Below the pieces are notes generated by a model. The model saw only the letters and a list, made by a program, of their open reading frames with translations. It was not told the origin of the DNA and searched no databases. This document shows, one piece after another, positions 9,321 through 20,590 of a stretch of 39,998 nt of DNA. This stretch comes from CALGLS01 sp047626155 (lineage in GTDB: Bacteria; Bacteroidota; Bacteroidia; Chitinophagales; Saprospiraceae): positions 1 through 39,998 of the forward strand of contig JBLHRR010000032.1 in assembly GCA_047626155.1 (NCBI GenBank), read 5' to 3'. The position numbers were made by a program, and so were the translations under genes. Positions within the stretch are counted from its first letter, which is position 1. Each line of letters begins with the position of its first letter.

Positions 9321-12300
9321 CTACTTCAATAAAGTCACATCCCCTTTAAAAAATTGTTTGTAGCCATCTACAAATTCTACTTCCGCCCAAAACACAAAGA
9401 CTGCCGGATTCATCAATTCTCCTCTGAACCAACCACCCCAACCATAGGCAGGATCATTCGGCTGGAAGTCCTCAGCGTGGAAAACCATTTCGCCCCAACG
9501 ATTGTAAACCTGAAAATAATTGACTCTTTCAATACCGATTTCAGTAGCAAAAATCATAAATAGATCATTGCTTCCATCGCCATTCGGGCTGAAGGCATTC
9601 GGGATATAAACCTTTCTGTCTTTATCAAGATCAAGGCGAATTTGCGCTTTGTCCTCACATCCGTTTTCATTGATAACCGTTACTTCATAGGTTGTAGACT
9701 CTGTTGGATTCGCATAAGGGTTTAAACAATTGGTACAACTTAATGAATCCGTTGGCGTCCACATAATCGTATCAATTGCCCACGTTGGAATATTAGTCAC
9801 CGCTAAAAGTTGCGCTTCTGCGCCCAACTGAATTTCGATAACAGGCTCATTGACCAAGACTGCTACAGGAGCCACGTCAGGAATGTAAATAGATTGTTGG
9901 AATTCACAACCTGTTGCATCCTGGATCAATACATCGTAATTTCCTGAATTCAAAACAAAGCTAGAATCCGGGTAGAAAGTATTCCCATTATCAATGGAGT
10001 AAGTGTAAGGCGGGGTTCCTCCTGTGATGGATACCACGCTAAGGGTTCCTGCTTCTCCCTGACAAAGTGGTGGCTCTGGCAATAGCGCGGCGGCGGTTGG
10101 TGCTGCTTCGTTTTCAAGCACTTCTGTAATCGCTATTTCAGTACAACCATTTTCTGTATTTGTAACGACCAACTGATAGGAACCTGGCGCATTGACTGAT
10201 GGAGACAATCCTGCGGCACCCGTTAGAATACTAGGCCCCGTCCACTCATAATCGAAGAGACTTCCTTGCGAGGAACCAGTACCGTTTAGGTTAACGACTT
10301 CAGTAATACAATCCAAATTATCTCCAGTAGCGGCGGCGGCATCAGGGTCTACGGTATCTTCCAGAACGGTGACCGTTTCTTCCGATGTACAACCATTGTC
10401 TTCATTCGTAACCAACAAGGTATAAGTACCTGGTGTATTAATGTCCGGAGTCAGCGTACCTTGTCCGCTATTGATATTTCCAGTCCAGTTGTAAGTAAAA
10501 TTACCATTTGAGGAAGATCCATTTCCATTCAATTGAAATTCGCTTACCACACAAGTTAATACCGGTGGCGCTGCTACGTTGACTGTTGGATCACTCTGAT
10601 CTATCGTTATTTCAAAGTCTGTGTTTTCTAGACAACCGTTCAAGGTATTCACTACGACTAAAGTGTAGAGGCCTTCTTCGTTCGCCTCTATCTGAGGGCT
10701 AGTTGTTGAGCCCAGGATATTTCCATTCGAGGTACTCCATTGGAATTCCAGGTTGCCAGTAGGTGTTGAAGAACCCGCATCCAGAACAACAAGCGCATTG
10801 ATACAATCAATTTCAGAGGAACCAAGTGCAATGATATCCGGGCTAGGTGGCTCTTCATTTTCTTCCACCAACACCGTGGTCTGTGCCGAACAATCATTGG
10901 AAGCATCGTAGACCACTAAGGTATATAAGCCAGGGGTCGTTACGTCTATATTAGCTGTTGAACCTACTGGTTGCCCTTGTTCATTTGACCATTCGTAACT
11001 TATATTGGTTCCTGTACTCGATCCATTACCATTTATCTGAACTAAATCTACCTCACAGGTTAACAGTGCTGCTACATTGGCATCTGCGACTGGTAGATTA
11101 TCATCTGGAACAACCGTCACAGTAGATAGCGCATCACAACCATTTGTTCCATCGGTTACAACTAAGGTATACAAACCGGCAGAAGCGACATCTACAGAAG
11201 GGGCATTTCCAATAGAAACATCATTTTGATCAAACCATTCGTAAGAAAGATTATTCCCTGTCCCCGAACCGCTTAACATGACAGAAGAAACGGCACAAGT
11301 AAGTGTTTCTGCTTCCCCTGCATCTGCGCTTGGGTCGTTGATATCCTGAGGAACTTCCACATTGATGGCGTCCGTACATCCATTGTTAGGATCGGTGATA
11401 TTTAAAGTATAAATTCCTGGTGCATTAACTGTAATTTCTTCTGTATTAGAAATAGTTGTATTAGAAGCATCTTCCCATTCGTAGATCAAATCACCACTGA
11501 CACTGGAAGAACCGAGACCAGACAACAATACTTCTTCAACCGTACAGGTCAATTCATCTGGAGTAGCAACTAGAGCGGAAGGTAGGTTTTCATCTGGCAC
11601 CACCACTACTTGCGCGGTAGACATACAACCGTTATCGACATCTAAAACATCTAGGGTGTAAATTCCCGAAGAAGTCACTGTTATGTTTACGTTGTTACTT
11701 ATTCCCACCCCTTGATCATCGTACCAGCTGTATTGGATATTGTTACCGGTAGAAGAATTGGATCCATTCAGCATAATGCTGGTTATTTCACAAGTTAGGG
11801 TATCAGAAGGCCCTGCATCAGCTAAAGGATCACCAATGTTTTGCCCGACGGTTACACTCGCGAAATCAGAACAATTGTTTAAATTGTTATTTACCGTAAG
11901 GGTATAAGTTCCAGGATCGATTACTGAAAGCTCCAGTTCGGCACCGACTACGTTACCACTACTATCCGCCCAGATATATTCAATATCAGAACCGGTTGTG
12001 GTGTTGCCACCTCCAAGTAAAACCTCAGAAAGGGAGCAGGTCAGTGTCCCTCCTATTCCTGGGTCAACAGTTGGTATCGCAATGTCTTCAAGGACTTGAA
12101 CGGAAGCTATCGATTCACAATCATTATTACTATTGTAAACCACTAAGGTATAAATACCTGCATTGTCCACATCTATCGTTGGTGTAGTTGCAATTACTAT
12201 GTTATTAGCATCTAACCACTCATAAGTAATGCCTGGTCCGGAACTGGTTTGTAGCCCACCTAGACTAACCATATCAATATTACAATCCAATGCAGCATTC

Positions 12301-15300
12301 GGACCTGGATCAGCAGTCGGCACTGTCGCGTCCTGACTAACTATTACAATAGCATTGTTAGCACAACCATTTGCTCCTACTAGCGCTATTTGATATTGTC
12401 CAGAATTGCTTACACTTACTGTTTGGCTATTGCCAATGACGTTTCCATTTTGATCCGTCCATTCATAACTTACCGCAGTGCTGTTATTTGTTGTCAATAT
12501 CACCTGATCAATTTCACAATCCAAGAACTGATCTGGTCCTTGATCAACGACAGGAAGCAGGTCATCCAACACTACTTCTACCAAGGATTCTGCGGTACAG
12601 CTATTCACGTTATCAGTTATAATCAACGTATAAACCCCAGCGGTATTCACGTCTATGTTTTCCAAGTTAGAAATAGGCAGACCGTTGGGGTCTAACCATT
12701 CAAAAGACATATTTCCACTATTCGAACTTCCGCTACCGGTTAAGGATACTTGCTGAATATTACAATCTAGGGTAGCTCCCGGGCCTGCATCGGCAGCGGG
12801 TAAATTTGCATCTGGTGCAACCTCCGTAGTGGCTGTAGTGGAACAACCAGAGTCCATATCTGTAACCACAAAAGTATAAGTACCGACTGAACTTACTTCA
12901 ACCATTTCGGCATTGCCAATACTTACCCCATTTGGATTCAACCATTCATAAGTCAGATTATTACCATTACTACCAGAACCCATTAGCTGCACCACTGAAA
13001 CATCACAGGTAATTGTTGCAGCATCTCCGGCATCGGAAATAGGGAAGCTCAACACTTCCGCAACTTCTACCGTAACACTGTGTTCACAGAAATTTTGCAA
13101 GTCTGTAACAGTTAAGGTATAGCTACCTGGCTCCGTAACTGTAGCAATATCTGTACTGGAGATGGTATTGCCAGAGGCATCCACCCATTCAAAGTCTAAA
13201 GCACCGCTGTTGGTTAGAGAAGAAGACCCATCCAAAATAGCTTCTGTGATATCACAATTCAAATCTGCTATCGGAGCAGCTATGGCCACTGGGGCATTTT
13301 CATCTGGTGTTACCGTTACCATTGCAGAAGAACTACAACCGTTATTCGCATCATTTACTACTAAGGTATAATCACCAGATACCGTCACTTCATAAGTTGG
13401 TTCTTCACTAATCAACAGGCCGGCAGCGTTGTACCAGCTATAAGAAATATTAGTTCCTATTGAAGAAGCTGTCCCGTCTAAGGTGTAGGCTGTCGCCAAA
13501 CAAGTTAGCAATCCGTTAGGCCCGGCATCAGCTTGTGGTAACAATTCATTTTCATCAACTGTTACGCTGGCAAAATTATTACAGCCATTGTTTCCATTGT
13601 TAACCGTTAGTGTATAAGTTCCTGCGGCCGTTACCATCAATTCATCGTCACTACCTAGAGGAACGCCGTTTACATCCGTCCACGTGTAGGTGATGTTAGG
13701 CCCGGAAGTCGTTCCGTTTCCACCTAGAATAATTTCTGTTAGGTTACAAGTTAAAATTCCTCCCGGCCCTGGATCGACTGTTGGAATATCTATCAATTCA
13801 GCGACTTCGACACTAGAGGTAGAGTTACAATCATTGGCCGTGTCAAAAACCGTTAAGGTATAAATCCCTGCGTCTGTCGTTTCAAAAGTTGGTGTAGTAG
13901 CTACTACTGTTCCACTCGCATTAATCCACTCGTAAGAAATGGTGTTTCCGGTGGTCGTTTGGGCACCTCCCAACATAACTACATCTACCAGACAATTGAT
14001 GTCGCCACCTGGGCCTGCATCCGCTATTGGAATGTCTACATCCAATAAAACAGTGACTTCAGCAATATCGGTACAACCATTTTCACCCGTTATAAGTAAT
14101 TGGTAAGTTCCAGCTTCTGTTACATTTATCATGGACTCTGTTCCTACGCTTACTCCACCCGCATTGACCCACTCGTATGTAATTTGTCCCGACGGAACAG
14201 TACTGTTAGAACCATTTAAGGAAACCATATCCACATCACAGGTTAGCAATTGTCCCTGACCAGCATCCGCAAATGGCAGCGCTAAGTTGTCTGTCACCAA
14301 TACTTGTGATTCTGCTACACAACCATTACTCTCATCAGAAACCAAGAGTGTATAAATTCCGGTCTGTTCAACATCTACAGTTGGCCCGCTTCCAATTGGC
14401 GTTCCATTTTGATCCAGCCATTGATAGCTGATTCCTGTTCCTGAAGAGGAAGCAGAACCATCCAAAACAGCTGAAAAAACCTGACAGTCTAAAATAGCTC
14501 CTGATCCGGCATCGGCCATAGGCAATTCAGTATCTGGCTCGACAGTGGTGGTTCCCAGTGCAGTACAACCGTTTTCTGTATTGGTAACTAAAAGAGTATA
14601 CGTTCCGGTTTGGTCAACTTGTATTACTGTTGTTGTTCCAACCACTCCCCCATCAGCGTTAGTCCATTCGTAACTAATATTATTACCAGAAGAAGAAGCG
14701 GTTCCATCCAGTGAAACCAGTGTTACGTCACAAGTGAGCAGTTGTATTGGGCCCGCGTTGGATTCTGGTAACAATATATTTTCAGATACGCTAACTGGCA
14801 TTTCGGCAGTACAACCGTTATCTCCATTTGTAACAACGAAAGTATAGGTTCCTGCTTCTTCAACGGAAATATCAACATCCGTTCCTATTGGCGTACCACT
14901 TGGGTCGAGCCATTGATAGGTAAGCGGACCTCCGTTTTCGGCTGTTCCTGAGCCCGTTAGGTTAGCCATTTGATTTTCACAAGTCAATGGGCCATCTACT
15001 GCTGCGGTAACAGCTGGTAATTCTTCATCGGTTCCTACTGTTCCTTGAATTTCGGCAGTACAACCAGTAGAGCCGTTGGTAACAATTAATGTGTAGGTCC
15101 CTGGAGTATTGGCATCAACGGTGTTTCCGGTTCCTATTGGAACACCAGTCGGATCAAACCATTCTAAACCGATGGTTCCTGAGCCTGAAGAACCAGAGCC
15201 ATCAAGGGTAACTATTTCTGTGATACAATCCAATAAGCCCGATGCATCTATGAGTGGGATTGGTAACTCCAGATTTTCTTCGACTACGGCAGGTGTTTCC

Positions 15301-18300
15301 GCGGTACATCCATTGGCCAGATCAGTGATAATTAAAGTATAAGTTCCTGCTCCGACCACTTGCTGGGTTTCATCACTACCCAATGGAGTGGCGCCATCAA
15401 ACCAGGCATAAGATAAAGTTCCACCTCCTGACGATCCTGAGCCATCTAACAATACAATATTACCATTGCAATCTACAATACCATCAGGTACAGCTACTGC
15501 TTCCGGCAACGCTACTATTGAGGTCACATCTACCATAATGGTGGCGGTACAACCATTTTCGAAATTGGTAATATTCAATGTATAAGTTCCCTCCTCCGTT
15601 GCATTAATGACAGGTTCCTCTCCGGCGGGAGCGCCATTAGGGTCAATCCATTCGTACAACAAAGAACCAAAAGGAGAAGAGAAGCTTCCATCGAGGATAA
15701 CGGTAATCTCTTCACAAGAAAGTTCACCGAGTGGATCAGCAACAGCTACGGGAATATCTATCAGGTCTACCACAAGTACAGAAGATTCTGCAGAACATTC
15801 ATTATCCAAGTTGGTGACTACATAAGTATAGACACCTCCTACGTTTACATCTATTTCATTATTACTCGTAATTAAATTCCCTAATTCATCATACCAACCG
15901 ACCTGAATATTACCTGTTGCGTCGGTAGAACCAGAGAGCGTTGACATCTCATTGATACAAGTCAGTTCCAGTGGAGGTTCTATTTCAATATTTGGAATCT
16001 CTGCATCTGAGATGACGGTGACTAGCGATTCTCCCGTACAACCATTGTCTGGGTCTGTAACGACCAAGACATAAGTTCCAGCCTCTGTTACTTCCAGTAT
16101 TTCTCCAGTGCCCATTAAGACGCCACCAGCATCATACCATTCTAACAATGTGCTTCCGTTTGTACTTGAACCAGAGCCTATCAACGTTGCAAATTCTGAT
16201 GCACAAGTGATGGCTGCATCAGCTCCTGCATCAGCTACCGGCAGTCCGACATTTTCTTCAACGGGTATCATCATTTCAGCGGTACAGCCATTTCCAAATC
16301 CTGTAACTAGAATAGAATACGTTCCTGTTTCGGTAACGATAATATCTGAATCAGAACCCAACGGGTTTCCAGTCGGGCCATACCATTCAAATTGGTTGCC
16401 ATTGGTACCGGAATTTGTGCTCAAAGTAATAAAGGTTTCTGAACAGGTAAGGATACCACTTGCTAGCGCATCTACCGGAGGAGGCGTGATATCTTCAGTC
16501 ACCACGACCTGAGCTTCATTGGTACAGCCGTTTGTATCGTCGGTAACCACCAAGATAAAAATACCAGGGGCATCGACGGTAATTACTGATCCTCCTCCCA
16601 GAGGACTTCCAGTTCCGTCAAACCACTCCAATGTAGTGGAACCTCCAGTTGCAGAAGATCCAGAGCCAAAGATAGTCGTAGAAGTAATATTACAATCTAG
16701 GATCTCCGGTGGATCTATTTGAGGTATTGGCAATGCTATATTTTCAGGTACGTCTACTATTATTTCGTCGCTACAACCATTAGCCCCATCTGTAACGATA
16801 AGGGTATAGCCACCAGATTCTGTTACATTTATAGTCGGACCATTACCAACTGGATTTCCACTACTATCTAACCATTGATAACTTATGGGACCAGAGCCAG
16901 AAGACCCAGAGCCATCGATAGTGACCATTCCTTGGCTGCAAGTAATAACGCCATTGACGATTGCATCAGGAGTAGGAAGGTCAACAGTTTCTGTTACTTC
17001 GACCATGACTTCTGCGGTGCAACCATTTGTATCATCCGTTACCACGAAAATATAAGGACCAGCCATGTTTACCAAAACCTGCCCTGAATTAGAAATGGGA
17101 TTTCCGTTACCATCTAACCATAGGTAGGAAACCGAACCTCCGTTACCTCCAGAACCGGAACCTGTGATGTTAACTTCTGTTTCGATACAATCAAGCACTC
17201 CTCCCGTTGCGTTTGCAGTAGGCTCTATAATATTTTCTGTAATGGCTACCACTGTTTCTTCAGTGCAAGCGTTAATATCTGTTACTGTTACACTGTAAGT
17301 TCCTGCGGGGAAACCATTCAAATCTTCCGTTACTTCGCCATTATCCCATTGGTAAATATAGCCCGGTGTTCCTCCACTAACGGAAAGGTCTACCCCACCT
17401 CCACTGGGATTGAAACAATCCGCCTCCGAAATAGGTATCGCGATCAATTCGATCAGAGGAGGTTCTTCAATAATAGAGGTAATTTCTTCAGTACATCCAT
17501 TAGCATCTGTAACGGTAACGGTATAAGTTCCCGCTCCCAAGCCGGTTATGGTTTCTGTTGTTTCGCTAGTATTCCATAAGTAGGTATACGGATCAAGGCC
17601 ACCAGAAGCAAGGATGGAGATGGTACCATCTGCAGCATTGGCACAAGTGAGATCAACGGGGATATCTAAAAGGTCAATTCCGCTTTCCTCTACCGTTGCC
17701 GTTCCTCCAACCGTTCCTTCACAGGCATTACCAGAAACCACAGACTGAAGTTCATAAGTTCCCACTTCATTAATTGGTAATTGATAAGGGTTATCACTAG
17801 TGATTATTGGTCCGTATATGGTTCCATCTATAAGGTAGAAAAACTCCCATGGGCCTACCCCAGTGAAGGTCACTTCAAGGAATGCTGTGGGGTTTTCTCC
17901 ACAAAGCACTGCGGTGCCCACGATCTCAGCGGTTGGTTCAGGAATAACTGTTATGTCGATAGTATCTTCTACCATACTTCCACAGATGTCTGTGACCGTC
18001 ACGTAAAAAGTCTGATCAAAATTCTGATTAATATCTATGGTTGGAGTTTGTGCTCCGGTGCTCCATATATAGGTGTATTCTGGAGACCCTCCGGTTACGT
18101 CAGGGCCGATGGTAACCGATGCTTCGTTACAAAAAGAAAGATCTTCTGTAGAGGATTCCAGCGGAATTAAATCGTCAATTAGGATTTCAATGGAAGCAGC
18201 ATCACAAGAGCAGGGATTATCCAGTACTAAGATTATAGATTCCACTCCTTCTGTTATATTATCTTGAAAAACTATAAAAGGAATACTAACTGAAGATTGT

Positions 18301-19742
18301 CCTGCAGGAATAATTATTGGGTTAGGAATGTTACTAAAGTCCACTCCGTTGGTGGCTGTGCTCGCAGGATCGAATTCATATTCTACTATAAAATCAAGAT
18401 CCAAACTACCGCCTTCATCTCTTTCAAAAACAAGGAAACCATTTGAACAGCCCTCATAAGCGACACCACCCTCTGTATAGCCAGGAATGTCTACCTGAGC
18501 AGTGGCTAACCCACCTGCACTAAAACTATTCGCGCCTAAGAATACTCCTGAATCATAAATTTGGTCACCGACATCGGATACAACCATTCTGATGTGATAG
18601 GTTTCGCAGGCAATAACGTTAGCCGTTGCGGTAAGGACTGTGGTGTAGCCATCGTATTGAATATCGGTAGCATTTGTAACAACACCGTTACAGTTATTCT
18701 GATTCCCATTAAAGTAAGCCGTATTGGTATTGTGATTTACAGAGTTGATAGCCACATAATCTGTGGTACCAGGTATGAGTGCTATGTTCTCTGCACCGTT
18801 GGTAAAAGGTCCACTGATACCTGGGCCACTTATAAAAAACCCAAAGACATCATTAAAGGTACTTCCTACGAATTCGCAATACTCTTCAGATGCGAATACG
18901 TATTCGAAGTTAATCATTTCTACCGTTGGGGTAAAATCGAATTCGATACCACAGGCATCAAAAATAGTTCCTGCCCCTAAAAGAGCCAAATCCGGATCAC
19001 CGTCAGCCCCGGCTAAGATAGTACCAGCGCTATTAGAGTTATTAGGCCCAGGTGCATTTGTTATATTTCCACTAGCGAGAATCACTCCGTCTTCCAAAAT
19101 AACGGAAGCTGCTCCCGCAGAAAAGTGCCCTACTCCATTTGTGTTTCCAATCAATTGCACATTCGCGATGTCAAAACAGCCACCACCAATAAAGACATCT
19201 TCTATGAGTTGGGTAATTGTAAAATTGTAATCTACGGCCAAAACTGCCATTCTAGATAAGTCAGACATATTCACTGGATTTCTGTCATCCTCTGAACTGA
19301 CTACGCATGAACTATTGAGTAATGACACAACAGCTTGATCAGCCAATCCTGAGGTACATCCATTATTAGAAACATGGAACATTTCGGTACTGCTCGTTGC
19401 CCGAAAGGTTATGGATTGACTTAGCTCCTCTTCGTTTGGTTCTTTCGTTAATGGTTCAACAGTGCCCTGAACAGAATAGGCATCAATCTGGTAAGCACAG
19501 TCGCTTTCAATATTATAAGGGTTAATCAGCAATTCATAATGATCTCCAAGTTGAAGACCGTGAAGGGAAATAATGCTTTCTGAAACAGCCATATCAAAAA
19601 GATAGCGATCTGCTTTTACAGGGTCTACATCAATTTCCTGATGATTGAGCTGGTAAGTTGTTATTTGCTGAGCAAAGGAACAGGTTCCAATGAATAAGAA
19701 AAGCAGACATAGAAGCTGCGGAGAAGGGTAACCTTTTTTCAT
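9321..19742 (-). CDS. 3473-residue T9SS-secreted protein: choice-of-anchor L, Calx-beta-like, SprB and 29 Ig/PKD-like modules
   Basis: The ATG at 19742 begins a signal peptide (residues 1-25, CSFAQQ). Residues 175-410 match the choice-of-anchor L domain of Bacteroidota surface proteins (VILEDGVILASGNI, FVFASEEYC-like YVFASEEYCEF, NDVFGFFISGPG). Residues 414-525 are Calx-beta-like (TNGVDFSNIP, ITIPAG-like IIIPAG, FQDNITEGVE). A PKD-like domain and SprB repeats (DPYTYLWNTSETT, GYIYQWDNGE) lead to 29 modules at 841-3214. A further SprB-like module and the type B sorting domain (VYIPNAFSPNGDG, ending KGDVTLLK) close the protein. It is a paralogue of the product of 24710-28879. Likely a very long surface adhesin or filament (inference). 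Confidence 0.94.
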   Translation of the reverse strand: MKKGYPSPQLLCLLFLFIGTCSFAQQITTYQLNHQEIDVDPVKADRYLFDMAVSESIISLHGLQLGDHYELLINPYNIESDCAYQIDAYSVQGTVEPLTKEPNEEELSQSITFRATSSTEMFHVSNNGCTSGLADQAVVSLLNSSCVVSSEDDRNPVNMSDLSRMAVLAVDYNFTITQLIEDVFIGGGCFDIANVQLIGNTNGVGHFSAGAASVILEDGVILASGNITNAPGPNNSNSAGTILAGADGDPDLALLGAGTIFDACGIEFDFTPTVEMINFEYVFASEEYCEFVGSTFNDVFGFFISGPGISGPFTNGAENIALIPGTTDYVAINSVNHNTNTAYFNGNQNNCNGVVTNATDIQYDGYTTVLTATANVIACETYHIRMVVSDVGDQIYDSGVFLGANSFSAGGLATAQVDIPGYTEGGVAYEGCSNGFLVFERDEGGSLDLDFIVEYEFDPASTATNGVDFSNIPNPIIIPAGQSSVSIPFIVFQDNITEGVESIILVLDNPCSCDAASIEILIDDLIPLESSTEDLSFCNEASVTIGPDVTGGSPEYTYIWSTGAQTPTIDINQNFDQTFYVTVTDICGSMVEDTIDITVIPEPTAEIVGTAVLCGENPTAFLEVTFTGVGPWEFFYLIDGTIYGPIITSDNPYQLPINEVGTYELQSVVSGNACEGTVGGTATVEESGIDLLDIPVDLTCANAADGTISILASGGLDPYTYLWNTSETTETITGLGAGTYTVTVTDANGCTEEITSIIEEPPLIELIAIPISEADCFNPSGGGVDLSVSGGTPGYIYQWDNGEVTEDLNGFPAGTYSVTVTDINACTEETVVAITENIIEPTANATGGVLDCIETEVNITGSGSGGNGGSVSYLWLDGNGNPISNSGQVLVNMAGPYIFVVTDDTNGCTAEVMVEVTETVDLPTPDAIVNGVITCSQGMVTIDGSGSSGSGPISYQWLDSSGNPVGNGPTINVTESGGYTLIVTDGANGCSDEIIVDVPENIALPIPQIDPPEILDCNITSTTIFGSGSSATGGSTTLEWFDGTGSPLGGGSVITVDAPGIFILVVTDDTNGCTNEAQVVVTEDITPPPVDALASGILTCSETFITLSTNSGTNGNQFEWYGPTGNPLGSDSDIIVTETGTYSILVTGFGNGCTAEMMIPVEENVGLPVADAGADAAITCASEFATLIGSGSSTNGSTLLEWYDAGGVLMGTGEILEVTEAGTYVLVVTDPDNGCTGESLVTVISDAEIPNIEIEPPLELTCINEMSTLSGSTDATGNIQVGWYDELGNLITSNNEIDVNVGGVYTYVVTNLDNECSAESSVLVVDLIDIPVAVADPLGELSCEEITVILDGSFSSPFGSLLYEWIDPNGAPAGEEPVINATEEGTYTLNITNFENGCTATIMVDVTSIVALPEAVAVPDGIVDCNGNIVLLDGSGSSGGGTLSYAWFDGATPLGSDETQQVVGAGTYTLIITDLANGCTAETPAVVEENLELPIPLIDASGLLDCITEIVTLDGSGSSGSGTIGLEWFDPTGVPIGTGNTVDANTPGTYTLIVTNGSTGCTAEIQGTVGTDEELPAVTAAVDGPLTCENQMANLTGSGTAENGGPLTYQWLDPSGTPIGTDVDISVEEAGTYTFVVTNGDNGCTAEMPVSVSENILLPESNAGPIQLLTCDVTLVSLDGTASSSGNNISYEWTNADGGVVGTTTVIQVDQTGTYTLLVTNTENGCTALGTTTVEPDTELPMADAGSGAILDCQVFSAVLDGSASSSGTGISYQWLDQNGTPIGSGPTVDVEQTGIYTLLVSDESNGCVAESQVLVTDNLALPFADAGQGQLLTCDVDMVSLNGSNSTVPSGQITYEWVNAGGVSVGTESMINVTEAGTYQLLITGENGCTDIAEVTVLLDVDIPIADAGPGGDINCLVDVVMLGGAQTTTGNTISYEWINASGTVVATTPTFETTDAGIYTLTVFDTANDCNSTSSVEVAELIDIPTVDPGPGGILTCNLTEIILGGNGTTSGPNITYTWTDVNGVPLGSDDELMVTAAGTYTLTVNNGNNGCNNFASVTVDENELLPQADAGPNGLLTCLATAYTLDGTASSIGTNISYSWYNAAGLLISEEPTYEVTVSGDYTLVVNDANNGCSSSAMVTVTPDENAPVAIAAPIADLNCDITEAILDGSSSLTNSGALDFEWVDASGNTISSTDIATVTEPGSYTLTVTDLQNFCEHSVTVEVAEVLSFPISDAGDAATITCDVSVVQLMGSGSNGNNLTYEWLNPNGVSIGNAEMVEVSSVGTYTFVVTDMDSGCSTTATTEVAPDANLPAADAGPGATLDCNIQQVSLTGSGSSNSGNMSFEWLDPNGLPISNLENIDVNTAGVYTLIITDNVNSCTAESLVEVVLDDLLPVVDQGPDQFLDCEIDQVILTTNNSTAVSYEWTDQNGNVIGNSQTVSVSNSGQYQIALVGANGCANNAIVIVSQDATVPTADPGPNAALDCNIDMVSLGGLQTSSGPGITYEWLDANNIVIATTPTIDVDNAGIYTLVVYNSNNDCESIASVQVLEDIAIPTVDPGIGGTLTCSLSEVLLGGGNTTTGSDIEYIWADSSGNVVGAELELSVIDPGTYTLTVNNNLNNCSDFASVTVGQNIGDPLADAGPSDTLTCEITSIMLNGSNSSTGNNIQYSWYDDQGVGISNNVNITVTSSGIYTLDVLDVDNGCMSTAQVVVVPDENLPSALVATPDELTCTVEEVLLSGLGSSSVSGDLIYEWEDASNTTISNTEEITVNAPGIYTLNITDPNNGCTDAINVEVPQDINDPSADAGEAETLTCAVSSVMLSGSGTGNNLSYEWFDQNDVSIGNAPSVDVASAGLYTLVVTDGTNGCDALSTVTVVPDDNLPVADANVAALLTCEVDLVQINGNGSSTGTNISYEWSNEQGQPVGSTANIDVTTPGLYTLVVYDASNDCSAQTTVLVEENEEPPSPDIIALGSSEIDCINALVVLDAGSSTPTGNLEFQWSTSNGNILGSTTSPQIEANEEGLYTLVVVNTLNGCLENTDFEITIDQSDPTVNVAAPPVLTCVVSEFQLNGNGSSSNGNFTYNWTGNINSGQGTLTPDINTPGTYTLLVTNEDNGCTSEETVTVLEDTVDPDAAAATGDNLDCITEVVNLNGTGSSQGSLFDYEWTGPSILTGAAGLSPSVNAPGSYQLVVTNTENGCTEIAITEVLENEAAPTAAALLPEPPLCQGEAGTLSVVSITGGTPPYTYSIDNGNTFYPDSSFVLNSGNYDVLIQDATGCEFQQSIYIPDVAPVAVLVNEPVIEIQLGAEAQLLAVTNIPTWAIDTIMWTPTDSLSCTNCLNPYANPTESTTYEVTVINENGCEDKAQIRLDLDKDRKVYIPNAFSPNGDGSNDLFMIFATEIGIERVNYFQVYNRWGEMVFHAEDFQPNDPAYGWGGWFRGELMNPAVFVFWAEVEFVDGYKQFFKGDVTLLK
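10101..17222 (-). repeat. 29 tandem ~82-residue Ig/PKD-like coding modules
   Basis: Modules of 78-86 residues follow a pattern of P-x-ADAGP, LTC, LDGSGSS, ISYEWLD, GTYTLVVTD and NGCT. Each has two cysteines, one after the first strand and one after the YTLVVT strand, as expected for a domain disulfide. The average unit is about 246 bp. Modules 12-18 (12801-14522) and 19-25 (11094-12800) pair one to one and share the same deviations, so a seven-module block has been duplicated. Confidence 0.93.
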
Positions 19743-20590
19743 AATTGGAGCTGCATTTTTGTTTGTTAATCTTGTTTCGTACTATTAAAAATGAATGAAC
19801 AAAGCTCTAGGACACCACATAACCATACAGGAAAATGTATCTTTCTGATGTAGTCAGAACTCATAATATAGTATTAAAGATTAGATCGATTTGGATTCAA
19901 GGCTGAGCTTCTTATAAACTCAACAACCTTAAGAGAAAGAGGAAGATTGTCAAACGCAGAGTCGTTTTCAGAGGGTATATTATACTATTTACAACTTTGT
20001 TTGCAGGCAGCTTATTTACAAATTAAAATAAGCGGTCTGTTTTAGTAACTCTCTTTCCCAATACGATATGTCAACGGATGCATAATTCATCTCAAATATA
20101 AGGCTTGACTCATGCAATACGAAATAATCAATAAGAAATAAGGTCAAAGAGGCTACTTTGAGCACTAGAAGGTAGATAATTGCCTTGTTTTTTATCTTTA
20201 TAATACTAATTTTCAATAGCGGTTGCTCAATTTTCAACTATCCAGCTGGATTGAGCAGTTACCTAAGTTCATTTTCCGTGTAATACTTACTCGAGGTTGG
20301 TACAATTATTTTCAAAGAAAAAAGAGAAAACTTTAATTTCTTTTGCTTAGAGCGCAACGTTTTCGGAATTGACTGGATAGAAATAATTGAAAGCAATTGC
20401 GAACTAATTATTAACCAAGGGTCAGAGAAAATCACTTTTTCTATATGATCCTTAAACATGACACAAAAAGTAATCTAGACCATTATACACTCCCTCATTT
20501 AGCTTAAGCACTCTCCCTATGGTCGTTTTGCTTTAACTAAATGAAGAGAGTAGACTAAGTTAATTTTTTGTTGTTACAAAAAAGAAAAAA
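19743..20590. other. 848-bp divergent intergenic region with two doubtful small ORFs
   Basis: The region separates the minus-strand giant gene from the plus-strand lipoprotein gene and must hold promoters for both, though I find no clear TAnnTTTG box. Two minus-strand ORFs, 20016-20237 (73 codons, with a hydrophobic stretch IIYLLVLKVASLTLFLIDYF) and 20259-20459 (66 codons), have no recognisable family and AT-rich, lysine-rich composition typical of random frames. They could be remnants of a decayed membrane protein gene. A hairpin element occupies 20461-20577. Confidence 0.4.
20461..20577 (+). repeat. Dispersed hairpin element, copy A
   Basis: Shares with copies near 28954 and 30581 the start ACACAAAAA, the block CCRTTATACACT or its like, and a T-rich end (GTTAATTTTTTGTTGTTAC). 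Its stem arms are 20489-20502 and 20537-20551, with one bulge and one mismatch, and its loop holds CACTCTCCCTATGGTC, nearly the same as in copy C. It ends 14 bp before the lipoprotein start codon at 20591, so it may form that gene's 5' leader. Confidence 0.6.

Noticed and set aside
20016..20459. Two minus-strand ORFs as confident genes
   Set aside because: No family, no clear promoter or start context, and random-like AT-driven composition; kept only as a note in the intergenic entry.
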